In this document: piece after piece, positions 32,601-44,067 of the stretch
Position numbering within the stretch: position 1 is the first letter of the stretch
Layout of the letters: every line of letters starts with the position of its first letter
DNA from: Quercus robur
Taxonomy: Eukaryota > Streptophyta > Magnoliopsida > Fagales > Fagaceae
Length of the DNA stretch: 64,000 nt
Assembly (NCBI RefSeq): GCF_932294415.1
Contig: NC_065545.1
Span: 18,418,857-18,482,856 of the forward strand
Direction of reading: 5' to 3'
The notes under the pieces: model-generated
Told to the model about the DNA's origin: nothing
Seen by the model: the letters and a program-made list of their open reading frames with translations, nothing else
Databases searched by the model: none
Program-made: the position numbers and the translations under genes

Positions 32601-35178
32601 ATGATATCAAGGAATTCTTTAGAACCTATACAGGCACTGACTTCGCAGGTTTCAGGTATGCAGCCACTCTTTCATAAAAGAAAAAGAAGAGGATCATCCC
32701 ATTGCTTGTCTTGTAAGGTTATTTTGCAACTGACTCCTTCAAAAAACTTGTTCTAAATAATGTTATCACCTAGAGTATCAGATACTTCTATGACTTATGT
32801 ACGCTTCCTGTTCTCCATTCATAACAGGCTCAATATTCTCTTTAGTTTGTGGGTATCAACTGTCACATTAGGCATTTGCTTTCTCAAAAATCATGGTGCA
32901 CACTTTTGCATTGGCCAAATGTATAAATTGTGCTTGTTTGGTACAATCCCAATGCTTTTTTCTCTAATGTAAGGTTTTTTTCCCTTTATTCGATGAAACT
33001 TGTAGTGTTGGAATCCCACACAAAGAAGCTGCAGTTGGGTGTTGTGATGAAGTACATCCACTGGCTAAGGTCAGTAAACTTGGTAATATAAACACTTTTT
33101 GAACTGCTACCTGAACAAGAGGAAAAAACTTTTAAAACATTGCTATAGGTTTGTTGACTGTGTTCCTTTAACAACAATCCCTACATATATTTGCTATATA
33201 TCTGGCCATATATAATGAAAATTTTTTATGTCAAATAAGTAAACTACTTATGATCCTTTGTTACATTACTGTAATTCCACTAATCCAAGTCTGTCTTGAG
33301 CACCAGACAATGACAATGGCACAAGACCTGGAATGAAGGTGTATTAGATATATACAACTCAGCTGAGTAATTGGGATTATTAAAATCCAGAAGTTGACAT
33401 TAACAAATCTTCTATGGAGGCCTAGATATCAGATATTAATAACGATACTTTAGGGTTTCAGCTTCAAGGCACACTACTTTTTTTATTGCTGTGTTAATTG
33501 TAGGGTCATGTTTATATAAGCTTCTAAATTGTGGTATGCTTTCTCAATCAGTCTATAGGAGCTGTAAATACTATTGTAAGGAGGCCTATTGATGGGAAGC
33601 TGATCGGTTATAACACAGATTGTGAGGCTTCTATCACTGCAATAGAGGATGCATTAAGAGGTACTGTGATAATTGAAGTGTTACTTTCTTGATTATTTAG
33701 ACGATAGCTGTATGTATCTTTCTAATTCTTTGTATATCATTTAAAGTTGAGTACTACTCGGGCCAGGAATATAAATGTATATTGTTTTGGGGAGAATGGA
33801 GTACTTGATTGCTTTGTTTGTTACAGGGTTCATCACCTTTACTTTTTTGTTTTGCAATACCATTAATAATTTGATGTTTTTAAACAGAATTACCAGCAAC
33901 CTGAAATGGATGATTACTTGATGGACGACCATGTATAATGATAGTATAGGTAAAAGAATAGACAATTATATCAAGTGGTGTCTAGATAGAATTACTTATG
34001 TTTATTTTGTCTGGACAGAGAGACGAGTTGCCAATGGAGAAGCATTACGTACTTCTCCTCTAGCTGGGAAAACATTTGTATTGGTTGGAGCAGGAGGTGC
34101 AGGAAGAGCACTTGCTTTTGGTGCTAAAAGTAGAGGTGCTCAGGTTGTCATATTCAACCGGAATTATGGTAATAAGGCAATATTTTTCTCTCCTTTTTAG
34201 TATTACAATTGAAGATCAGCTTTCTTGTCTCTAATCTTGACATTTCTCTTTTGAAAAGAGAGAGCAAAGTTGCTTGCAGATGCAGTTTCAGGGGAAGCTC
34301 TACCATATGAATGCTTAAAAAGATTCTGCCCTCAGGAGGGAATGATCCTTGCAAATGCTTCTGCTATTGGAATGGAGCCAAATACTGATCAAACTCCTGT
34401 CTCAAAGGTTTTCTCTCTCACTCTCTCTGAGCAAATAGGTAATAACTCAGAAGAACACATTGAATAATGTATTGCCTCTTGTCATGCTTCTTTAGGAGAC
34501 CTTGAGAGCATATGAGCTGGTTTTTGATGCGGTTTATACACCTAGAAATACACGGCTCTTACAAGAGGCTGCAGAGGTTGGGGCCATCGTAGTGAGTGGA
34601 GTGGAGATGTTTATCAGACAGGCCCTAGGCCAATTCAGACTCTTCACCGGTGGCTTAGGTATCAGTCCTCCTCTTATGTCAAACCATTGATTTATTAATT
34701 TAACAAAAGGGGTTTTATTTTTTTTAGTAATTTTTACCAATCCATTTACTTTGAAATGGAGACGGTCCATTTTAAGGTTGAAGACATGGTATTTCAAAAA
34801 TCTAAAGGTGAATAAGATACCAAGTCATTTAAAATAAGATATCATTTCTTATTTGGTAGAATGAAAAAAATTTAAATGATATGGTAACATGTAAACCTTA
34901 GATGCATATAAACTAAATCTTCATCATGAAATAGGCTCTCTTTTTTTTTTTGCTAAGCCATGAAATAGGCTCTCTTAATGTCAAAGGAAATGGAGAGAAT
35001 CATTCTCCATAGGTTTAAACTTTTTATTCTTCAATGTATTATTGTTGAATTTGTTCACATGTAAGATTCATTTCTTTTGGTTAAATTCTAACAGCAGGAG
35101 CATTAATCTTTATTTTGTTTGAATTGCTTTTCAGCTCCAGAAGATTTCATGCGCAAGCTTGTTCTAGCACAATTTTGA
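26685..35178 (+). CDS. 3-dehydroquinate dehydratase/shikimate dehydrogenase-like protein, divergent
   Basis: Ten exons: 26685-26884, 31099-31207, 31544-31762, 32315-32655, 33006-33069, 33552-33660, 34019-34168, 34259-34407, 34496-34658 and 35135-35178. All have GT..AG introns and compatible phases, giving 515 residues. Residues 1-225 form the type I dehydroquinate dehydratase (AroD-like) domain; about 235-515 form the shikimate dehydrogenase (AroE-like) domain, with NADP-loop GAGGAGRA (371-378), NTD (332-334), GAVNT (314-318), K296, Y461, Q489 and Q493 kept. Compared with the Arabidopsis enzyme as I recall it, the dehydratase His is Phe127 and its Gln is Leu215, while Lys154 and Arg187 remain. 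In the dehydrogenase, SHS is GHS (245-247) and the Thr of TIPHKEA is Gly292. The protein starts at MAFKKNLLVC with no transit peptide, suggesting the cytosol. Plant relatives with these changes include quinate dehydrogenase and gallate-linked enzymes, so strict shikimate synthesis should not be assumed. No break was seen. Confidence 0.92.
29685..29850 (-). mobile_element. tRNA-derived SINE (same family as 12674-12860), reverse orientation
   Basis: Read on the minus strand it starts ACCGCACATCCTTGGTGCGG, has A-box-like TTGGTGCGGTGG, a good B-box (GGGGTTCAAGTATCC) and the shared segment ATGAGTTTTACACATATATA, and ends in poly-A (poly-T at 29687-29706). It lies in intron 1. No clean target duplication was found. 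Confidence 0.8.
30566..30715 (+). mobile_element. Possible SINE with (CAAAAA)n tail
   Basis: GGGTCTCATAGCTTAGTGGC resembles a tRNA-type A-box region. The segment ends in a (CAAAAA)n-like tail (about 30675-30712). No clear B-box or flanking duplication was found, so this is tentative. Confidence 0.35.
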
Positions 35179-35945
35179 TGCTTCTAACCGATCAAGCCAA
35201 GAACAAATTTGTTAATATATATACTACTTTGTCACTTCTTCTGCGGTATTGAAGTAATAAATCTGTGAAGATGCACTCTAGCTTAGCTCACATGGTTTGT
35301 TTGAGGTTGTCCTACTTGGAGCTCGAACACCGTCATCAGCTAGTCAATCCAAAGGCCCCCCACTCTGATGAAGTTGCATGCAAGGACAAGGCTCTTAAGA
35401 TTATAGATAGGATAGGTTGAGACCAAAAAATAAAAGAAAGATTTTTTGGCCATGTGTTTGTTAGAATTACCAGGTGCTCCAAATTGTGTCACTTTTTTTT
35501 TTTTTTTTTGAGTAATATTTGTTTGATGGATGTTCAGCTGTGTTCCATGAATTTCTTCTCATGCTTGTGCAAGACAGGACTAATGCTATTGTTTGTTAAG
35601 CACAGTTAGTTTTGAATGAACATATATAGGCAGTACATGTATTTTATTGCTTAAGCCATATATATTGCTTTCTGAAACTTAGCAGGTCACCGACTTGAAC
35701 TCAACTCTCTATGTGCATCACTCTAAACAATGTTACTTAAGGGATGAGGTTGGTTTTTGCATACACCATGAAAGATTAGCTTTAATGCTGAGAGTCAACT
35801 TGAAACAATCCATGCTTGAATTCTCTCTAGAGGTAGAATGCTTGGACATGTAAACTAGAGTCAATTAAAAGGAATGGATGTGAATACATTCATTTGTGCT
35901 CCTCATACTCGCAAATTTTTGTTTCTAGTTTCTCTGTTCAAATTT
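35179..35945. other. Convergent intergenic region
   Basis: Lies between the stop of the dehydroquinate/shikimate gene and the stop of the minus-strand short-chain dehydrogenase. It should hold both 3' UTRs. It contains a poly-T run near 35493-35509 and no ORF of interest. Confidence 0.6.
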
Positions 35946-36750
35946 TTACTGCATTTCATCTGGTGCAGGAAACCCCAAATGCTTAAAAGATGTAAAGCCT
36001 CCATCTAATACCAAATTATGCCCACTAACATACTTGGCATCATCAGAAACAAGATAGAGCGCAGCATTAGCTACATCATTGGGTTCACAACTAGTTCCCT
36101 CCAAAACACCAGCATTAGTAACCACTTCCACAAGCTGTCGATCATCTACACCAGGAAAAACCTGACTCATTTCATCCATTACAAACTTAGTTGGAATGGC
36201 AAATGGTGATATACAATTCACCCGGATTCCATACTTGCATAGCTCTGCAGCCACAGACTTAACAATGCCTATAACAGCAAATTTGGACACACAATATGTG
36301 TGCTGTGCTAACCCATCCATTAGTCCTGTAACACTAGCTGTGCAGAGAATTGATCCAGTTTGACATGGGATCATCACACGTGATGCATGTTTGATCCCAG
36401 CCATGACTCCCCGCACATTGATGTCCATGATTTTATCAAAAACTGCCAGATCAAGGTCCACAATGCTTGGGGGAGTTTTGCAGGGCACCCCTGCATTGTT
36501 GTACATGATATCAAGTTGGTTGTACTTAGAGATGGTAAAATCAACAGCGTTGGATATGTCAGACTCTTTAGTGACATCACAGGCAACAAAAGTAGCATTG
36601 GTTCCAAGCTCTTTTGCAGTGTGTTGGCCAAGTTGATGTTGGATATCAGCAATAACAACTTTAGCACCATTGTTGATAAATTTTGCTACAGTTGCCTTTC
36701 CTATGCCACTTGCTCCTCCAGTTATCAATGCTACCTTGCCTTCTAGTTTG
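35946..36750 (-). CDS. Short-chain dehydrogenase/reductase, secoisolariciresinol dehydrogenase-like (main exon)
   Basis: An NAD(P)-dependent oxidoreductase of the classical plant SDR group that includes secoisolariciresinol dehydrogenase, xanthoxin dehydrogenase and momilactone A synthase-like enzymes. From the in-frame Met (36728), the cofactor loop TGGASGIG is at residues 3-10, the Asp after beta-2 (ADIQ, D28, favouring NAD) follows, then NNAG at 77-80, catalytic Ser132 and YCVSK (Tyr145, Lys149). The end is at the TAA at 35946-35948. The coding sequence continues upstream of that Met as KLEGKVAL to an acceptor (ATAG|C at 36751). In this family a short first exon encodes the N-terminus, and I found no convincing candidate for it. 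The exon shown gives about 267 residues against a usual 270-300. The frame is clean. It converges with the gene ending at 35178. The substrate cannot be told from sequence. Confidence 0.85.
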
Positions 36751-36799
36751 CTATGTTATAACATAAGAAAGGGTTTTAAGCATCAAACCAAAACGATCC

Positions 36800-37610
36800 C
36801 AACTTGGGTGGATTCATTAATCAAAGAAAGTTGGAAAATTTCATGGTCCAACATATACCATTTGATCACATTTACAAATTCTGGATTTTTTTGAGAATGT
36901 TTGGTTAGCATAATGGTGCAAGAACGCTGACCCATGTATTTTGGGAGAGTGCAATCAATGAGAATCTTGGCCAATCACATGAGATTAAGCTCACTTTCAT
37001 GTGATTTAAGTGTGTACTTGTTTATCTCTTTGTTTAGCTAAGCCTAGAGATTAATAGTATGGTTGTAAGGCCTCTTGGCCCTTAGGCGTGTTTCCATAAT
37101 TATTTTGTAAAAAAAAAATTTAAAATAAAATAAAATAAATAAATAAATTTTCCACTTGTGAATTTAAGCTTCTTCATTAGTGGATTCTAGGTTTTATACT
37201 GGTTGTAGAGGTTAGATACAGCCTGATCCCTCCAGGTCAAAATGTCTCATTTTTTTCTTTTAGACTAGCCATTGTTTATGCCTAATAAGCATCTTTGACT
37301 ATAGGATTATAGGAATGGCACAGAAATACCATTATTTTATTCAACACAACAAACAATGAATACAGAAAAAGTGCAGGACAACAGGAAAAAACAAAAAGCT
37401 AGTTCCAGTGGGTATATAATGATGTGATATTAGTTGAAATAATCACTTGTAAACACTATAAAACCTTCACTATCACACAGCCCTTCCCTTAGGTGAGTTA
37501 GGCAATTGCCTCTAAGGCCCCCAAGTGGAAGGAGGTCCCAAAATTTTAGAAAAGAACCAACCGGGTAGTAGAGGAAAAAAAAAATTAGTTTCAAATGAAT
37601 TACAAAAATA
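36800..37610. other. Upstream region of the short-chain dehydrogenase
   Basis: Would have to contain the missing first exon and promoter of the minus-strand gene if it is intact. A segment near 37480-37560 (CCCTTCCCTTAGGTGAGTTA..) is a dispersed repeat also found near 43308-43365. No clear first exon was found. Confidence 0.4.
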
Positions 37611-37613
37611 ATC

Positions 37614-38998
37614 TGGCCCCAGAAAATGAGCAATTGATTCTATTTCAGCATTTAATGGCTCATAGAAACACTAGTACATCACACTAAAATTAAGAATTCA
37701 GCAAAATGATAGACCCTTAGAAAAATTGAATAATATAATCAAAAGTAATATCTCTCTACTTGTACTTATAATTCCAAAATGAATTATACCATGAAGAATT
37801 CATGCATCTCTCCATGTAATTAGTTTTTTTTTTTTTTTAATTAAAAAGAAAAACAAAACAAAAAAACCAACCAAGCATTAAATTTCCATTAATCAAGCAT
37901 GCTCCTATAAATCACGCTTCTCAAATTCATGTAATCTTTTACTTTCTTGAACACTGCAAACATTTCTCCCATTTCCTCTTTTAGTTGATTCTTATTGAAA
38001 GTTTGGCCCGACTTCTCTAATACGCCAATTGCTGTTTGAGGGTCATATCCAGCAGATGCCATCAACATTAATCCAATATGATTTGCCTCCCTTTCATTCC
38101 TATAATTGAAACAAAGTGTAGCATTATTATAATTTGACATGAAAAACATATAACTAAACTTTTAAGTAAAAGTTAGCGCAAAGAAAAAAACCAAGGTAGA
38201 AGAATTTGGATTTTCAAACGATATTATGGACACCACACAAAAAGAAATTTCAACCACTTTTGGCTTTGTTTGATCAATACTAAGGGCCCATTTGGTAGAG
38301 GAGTTTCAGTAATATTGTTTGTAGTTTTTTAAAATATGTGTGAAAATATGTGTAATGTTATTTAAAAACTGAAAATAAGTTGTTTAACAACTCTGCCAAA
38401 CATGGCCTAAAAGTCTAAAAGAGAATAGACAAAAAAATAAAAAGCTTTCAAAGTACATTCAAATGCTTTGTTTAGATTCACAAATCTATATATAATCTCA
38501 AGTATTTCAATCCATAGGAAGTGGTCCCACTCAACAATTGTTTTAGTATCATTAACGGTTTTGGGTGTGAATTTACCAAACAATCACAGCTAGGGAAAAA
38601 GCTAATCCTATGTTTTTTTTTCCTTGAGAAGAAGCTAATCCTAAATTAGGATTGTAGTATATAGTATATATATACCATGCTAATAGTTTGGATTAGTATT
38701 ATTTTACTTGATTTATGGGCCTCCTGACCATAATAAATAAAATAAACGACCAAATTATACATCCTTGTGATTCCTACTTTCAAAAATAAAATTCTTTAAA
38801 CCAATTATATATATATATATATTTAGGAATTCAAAAGGGAAAATAAATTAATTGAACCAATGCATTTGCAATGATTAAAATGACTTAAACACATAGTACC
38901 AAAGATTGATAAAGAAGAAAATAATACCATATGTGAGTATAAGCCCAAAACAACTCTTCAAATCCAGACTTCTCTTGGAATATACGAGTGAGAAGATA
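37614..38998 (-). repeat. OMA1-like copy A: exon 3, intron 2 and part of exon 2
   Basis: Nearly identical to 47513-48920 of copy C, and its upper half matches 41361-42085 of copy B. It contains exon 3 (38099-37889, stop TAA), the second intron, and exon 2 sequence ending abruptly near 38998, after which the sequence is unrelated to exon 2. The splice donor before intron 2 (ATG|GTATT) is intact. Confidence 0.88.
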
Positions 38999-40623
38999 GA
39001 TATATACGAGTTAGATCTTAATCATGTCAATTACATAAAGAGACATGTGTGTACATACATACATATAAATCACAGCTTTACTAATCAATTTAAAACACAC
39101 ACAAAGCCATCAAAATCTCAAAGTGAAAACTACATTCAATTACTAAACTATTTTGCTAACGTATCATATATGACAAAAAAAAAAAAAAAAATTAATGAAT
39201 TGGAAAATGGAAAATTTACATTCGGGTAAAGGTGGCTATGGATCTCCTAAATGAAATGTTGCCGGAAACTCTATCAATTCCAAAGATTGAATTGGAGAGA
39301 GAGAGTACCAATTCTCTATAGCACTAGTAGTGACCATGCATAATGACTCACTCAGTAAAAATAGGGTAAGAAGAGGGAAATAAGATGAGAGAATAGGGGA
39401 ATGATCATATAAATAGACAAAAATACTGTTAAATCCCAAGTGATTTGTTTTAGCAACAAAACACAATGAAAACCCAGATGGCCCAAAACCAATGAATCCT
39501 AGCTCCAACAAAAAGCCATTTGTTTCTTTTATGTTAATTCCAAGTTCTAAAACAAAATTACTTACATTTCACTATTTCCTCATTTCAATCATTTATTTAC
39601 TCGTTTCATTCCTTTATAAACTCCTAAATGAAGTATAAGGTATAGTATACTTTAATTTTTCCCATTTGACGTCTTTGCAACTTTTCTTGGTATTTTAAGT
39701 TGTACAAGCATTTCAAGTCTAGTTATGTCAAACTGTAAATAAAAACTCTGGTGGATTTCCTTGTTTGCACTATCCTTTTGGAGTTTCCATTTGGCAAGTT
39801 GAAGTGCACATGGATTACTCGCATATGTTGGCTAAGTTGTGTATGCCTTCCCTTCCTTATTCTATTTGCATCGGTTGAATGTGCTACTTGTCTTCATTCC
39901 CTTGTGGGCTTTTAGCAAAATTTTGAATTGGAAACATGGAAAGGTAAGTCTCTTTAGGGATGAAAGTTCTATTGTTTATTATTTGATAGGGTCAATGGTT
40001 TTAATTTATTTCTTGAATTCATATACATGGCATGGAAATTTGTGACATGTTTGGGTTGTGCCATTATCCCATACCTGGATTTAGGGAAGTTGAACCTAGT
40101 TTGGATTGGGTATACTTCACCCAAAACATTAATCAAGAATACTTGGATCCTAATACCCATTAAGCATTTGTACTTAACTAACTTGTAACCTCATGCATAC
40201 TCTTTAAAAATAAATAACTTAGGACACATGGCACAAAATTGGAACTCTAATTTAGAATTCTAATTTGAGTTTCTCTTAGCTTCACCTATTATTATATATA
40301 TAGATATAGATTACTATTTGAATTTTTACCCATGGATACCCAGACCAGAACCAAGCCCGATCTTTTTTTTCATAAAGGTTTTTTCTTATAAAATTAAAAT
40401 TAAAAAAAGTTAACATTGTGATTTTCCAGGTATTGCATTCATATTGGGCCTGAGAGGATTGGAAATTAACTTGGGTTTGAGTTTTGTGAGTGTAAGAGAT
40501 AAGTTTGGAAATTAGGGTTAGTGTGCAAAAAGAGTGGGATGGACTTAGTTTTGGGTTGGGCTTAGAGCAAACTTGGGTTGGACATAACAAAATCCTCACC
40601 AAATTGGGTTGGGTCAACTGACC

Positions 40624-40675
<52 letters not shown>

Positions 40676-43082
40676 TTAAAATAACTATGGTTTCAGTTAA
40701 TTCAACTGTTAAAGTCTCTTCTAGTCAAATAAGAGATTTGTCTACACCAAAAACTAATGATAAAATACAATTATCAAGAGTGAATGTCAAAGATTGAAAC
40801 TATTTCTATTTAAAAAAAAAAAGTAAAATAGTTTCAATCATGTAGAAGAGAAATAAATTAGTTCCCTTCTTTGTAAAAACTCCAAAAAATAGTACTAATA
40901 TATTTAATCCAACATCTTAAACTAATCAAACTCCACTTCCCGAATAACCTGAAGATCTTATTAACGGAGCTTGTTCTATGTTGCTAGACCCAATTACCAA
41001 TCAAATTTGTTACAAAAATAGTTATCACATCCCCAATTACACTTTTGGTTTCAATATCGAAATAGACTAAATGTATACCCACAAATTTGACAACATGATA
41101 GACCACAACCCTAATAGCAATCAACATCACACAGCTAAGGTAATGTTTTTGCTAACTAGGGAAATTGCTAACATATTTACCACTATTTATAGTTTACAAT
41201 ATCAATATTGCAAAAGATGAGAGAAATTTTAATAACCATCCCAGATTCTTCCACCAAATTCCAATAGATTAGAGCTGAAAGAAAAACTACTTTGATCACT
41301 TTTCCATTGTAAATGCTTGATTGAATTTTTAAGTCCAAAAATTCCCAAATTTCAATACTAAGGGCCCATTTGGTAGAGGAGTTTGAGTAATATTGTTTGT
41401 AGTTTTTTAAAATATGTGTGAAAATATGTGTAATGTTATTTAAAAACTGAAAATAAGTTGTTTAACAACTCTGCCAAACATGGCCTAAAAGTCTAAAAGA
41501 GAATAGACAAAAAAATAAAAAGCTTTCAAAGTACATTCAAATGCTTTCTTTAGATTCACAAATCTATATATAATCTCAAGTATTTCAATCCATAGGAAGT
41601 GGTCCCACTCAACAATTGTTTTAGTATCATTAACGGTTTTGGGTGAATTTACCAAACAATCACTGCTAGGGAAAAAGCTAATCCTATGTTTTTTTTTCCT
41701 TGAGAAGAAGCTAATCCTAAATTAGGATTGTAGTATATAGTATATATACCATGCTAATAGTTTGGATTCATATTATTTTACTTGATTTATGGGCCTCCTG
41801 ACCATAATAAATAAAATAAACGACCAAATTATACATCCTTGTGATTCCTACTTTCAAAAATAAAATTCTTTAAACCAATTATATATATATATATATATAT
41901 ATATATTTAGGAATTCAAAAGGGAAAATAAATTAATTGAACCAATGCATTTGCAATGATTAAAATGACTTAAACACATAGTACCAAAGAATGATAAAGAA
42001 GAAAATAATACCATCTGCGTGTATAAGCCCAAAACAACTCTTCAAATCCAGACTTCTCTTGGAATATACGAGTGAGAAGATAGATATTCCAGCAAAACCT
42101 TATATAAATTCTTGCTATATGTCGACCCACAATATGCCCAATCTAAGAAGAAAAAAAAAATTGTAATATCCTAATCATAAAATATCCAAAGAAACAATTA
42201 ATATAAAAAGAAAAAGAAACAGACCTCATGCCCAATAAATAATGCTAACTCTGCATCGAACTTTAGACTGTCGAGTAACCCCCTAGGAATAACAATCCTT
42301 TTATTAAAGTGGGAGAAGTGGCAGAAGTGTAAAGCATCTTCTTCATCAGGGCAATCCAACACATAAACTTCCCAATCTTTTCCATCCAAATGTTTAGTAC
42401 TAGATTTCCATAAGAGTTTACGATCAGAAAGAAGATTCCCTCCTTCATATTTAAAGTTGTTAATGTGATCTCCATTATCTCTTTCCCACTCGCAACGTAC
42501 CCTATACTCTCTAAAATCTCCATCCTCACATGAATGCCCATTGACCTTGCACTCCTTTTCAAGCCTTAACCCCACCTTCATTGCTCTAATCAAATTTGTA
42601 GCTACAGATTGTGCCCTAATACTCCTAGGGTCTGATAAAGGGAGTAAATCTTCTTTGTATCTCTCCATAAACGTCTTCCAGCGATCCTCTGCCCTCCTTT
42701 CCTCCGTTGTTTCTTTGGTAACAAGTTGAATTTGTTTTGTGTATGGTACTCTTTGTATTCTCACATAAGAAAGAGTAACACAAGCAGCAAAAGCACCAAA
42801 CAGCAAACTACCCTTGTTTCTTTTACAAAATCTCAGACATCTTTGTGCCCACAAATTAAGTGAAGGAGTTGTAGCTGCACTGTTTAGGAATTTCTGAGAA
42901 AAATTTGCGTGGTAAAATCTCCTTGTACATGTATGAATCATATGTTGCACTCCAATTACTCCAGCCAACCCCACAGAAGGAACAATCTTCGAATTGAAAA
43001 TTCTACTTGCTGCAATCGTGTTATGGCTACTTGGCATGAACTGGCTTCCCATCAATTTTATCAAAGAAAACCCCATTACCAT
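37889..43082 (-). CDS. OMA1: OMA1-like mitochondrial zinc metallopeptidase (family M48), composite model
   Basis: OMA1 peptidases act in mitochondrial inner membrane quality control. Proposed exons: 43082-42225 (copy B), 42142-42012 (copy B) and 38099-37889 (copy A). Phases fit (0, then 2) and the reading frame is open for 399 residues. The N-terminus is basic and Ser-rich, like a mitochondrial presequence. One membrane helix lies at about 91-108 (GSLLFGAFAACVTLSYV). HEIGH (285-289) spans the exon 1/2 junction and is the M48 zinc motif; NEREANHIG (331-339) matches the family's ExEADxIG with Asn for Asp. The C-terminus is shorter and differs from the Arabidopsis protein (At5g51740, 442 residues, as I recall). 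The model splices over about 3.9 kb that includes copy A's partial exon 2, so whether this transcript is made is inference. Alternatively, A and B are both broken copies. Confidence 0.6.
38283..38407. mobile_element. Small hAT-like MITE in OMA1-like intron 2 (copy A)
   Basis: The ends GGGCCCATTTGGTAGAG and CTCTGCCAAACATGGCCT are inverted repeats. About 125 bp, AT-rich inside. The same element sits at 41361-41488 and 48180-48303, so it entered before the duplications. Confidence 0.75.
39100..40060. repeat. Duplicated flank block X, first copy (without inserts)
   Basis: Aligns with 51545-53660 (shared blocks include AAAACTACATTCAATTACTA, GAATTGGAGAGAGAGAGTAC, AAGTTGTGTATGCCT and ATGGTTTT..TTTCTTGAATTC). 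It lacks the MITE and the hAT element present in the second copy. It directly follows truncated copy A. No gene was recognised within it. Confidence 0.85.
40627..40672. repeat. (AT)n microsatellite
   Basis: About 23 uninterrupted AT units. Confidence 0.97.
40687..40800 (+). mobile_element. Decayed SINE (family of 15318-15473)
   Basis: ATGGTTTCAGTTAATTCAAC, then CTACACCAAAAACTAATGAT and ATTATCAAGAGTGAATGTCA, align in order with the two other copies but with deletions. The poly-A tail is near 40813-40824. Confidence 0.55.
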
Positions 43083-43190
43083 TCACCTTAAGCTAAGAAC
43101 AATATTGAACAAATTTGTTTTCTCTGCCACTTTAAGACGCAGAGGGTCTGTGAGAGACGTTGTGACCATATATGTCTTATATAGGACTAC
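41361..43190 (-). repeat. OMA1-like copy B: promoter, exons 1-2 and part of intron 2
   Basis: Matches copy C (about 48178-49990) from the left end of the small MITE through exon 2 and exon 1 to the promoter. The left edge of the homology lies at, or within a few bases of, that MITE (CAATACTAAGGGCCC). Exon 3 is absent from this copy. Start codon, exon 1 and both donors are intact. Confidence 0.88.
43177..43184 (-). promoter_or_regulatory. TATA box of OMA1-like copy B
   Basis: CTATATAAG on the minus strand, about 95 bases upstream of the ATG at 43082. Copy C has the corresponding CTATTTATAAG near 49992-50002. Confidence 0.55.
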
Positions 43191-43359
43191 ATACCCAATC
43201 TAGGGCTTTTGGTATCGGGCCGTTAGTTTTATTTTTTGCTTGTTTGCCACGAAAATAAAACACACCAACAAACATCACGCTGTGTTTGTGTTTTCAACCA
43301 AGGCTGGCCCTTCCCTTAGGCGAGTTAGGCAATTGGCTAAGGCCCCCAAAATTTTAGAA

Positions 43360-43450
43360 AAGAACCGTGCGCGACCCAGGTCGCAACAGGGCGCGACCCA
43401 GGCCGCGCGAGTCCCAGGTCACACACGGCCCAGGCCTGCTTCAGCTCCTA
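43360..43450. repeat. Short GC-rich segment with GCGCGACCCAGG repeats
   Basis: GCGCGACCCAGG occurs twice with related GACCCAGGTCGC and CGGCCCAGGCC phrases, in an otherwise AT-rich region. It follows a dispersed repeat (43308-43365). Origin unknown. Confidence 0.6.
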
Positions 43451-44067
43451 TCTGATCTGATTCTTCTTTCTCCCTCTAATCTGAGTCTTCTTTCTCCCTC
43501 TGATCTCTTTCTGGATTTCTTAAATTTTTTTTTGGTATTTAGGCTTGTACGAGAGACTGTGAGACTTAGAATTTTTTCAAATTTTTTTGGTATATAAATC
43601 GAGTATTAGAGACTTGATTTCCAGGTGGGCAAGAAATGCCAGATCAAAACATGGAAATCGAGTCTCTGAGACTCGATTTATAGACTAAAATCGAGCCTCT
43701 TAGACTCGAGATGCTAGTAAATGATATAGTTTAGAAACTGAAACTATTAACCATATAGTTAGGATTTAGGGCCATTTGGCCATTTTCGCCTAAATATCTT
43801 CCTCCAATATTCATCTAGGTAGGAATATAGGAAGAAAGTTTGTAAAAAATGACCGATACTTTCATTTTTATAATATCATATAGAAATTTTATATATATAA
43901 TTCAACATTAGTTAAGAGGAAGAATTTAAACCCTGATTTATTTGTGATCAATTAAGTTATAATATTCTTAATATTATTATATAAATTTTACATACATATG
44001 AAAATAACATTGTATACGTATAACGTTTTTTGTTATTTATTTATTTCCATTGTGGTATTTATTGAAT

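Noticed and set aside
32574-32972. Extra ORFs in exon 4 and intron 4 of the dehydroquinate/shikimate gene
   Set aside because: One is an alternative frame of exon 4 and the other is intronic; the ten-exon model explains the region without them.
36387-36746. Plus-strand ORFs of up to 119 residues
   Set aside because: They are antisense shadows of the short-chain dehydrogenase exon.
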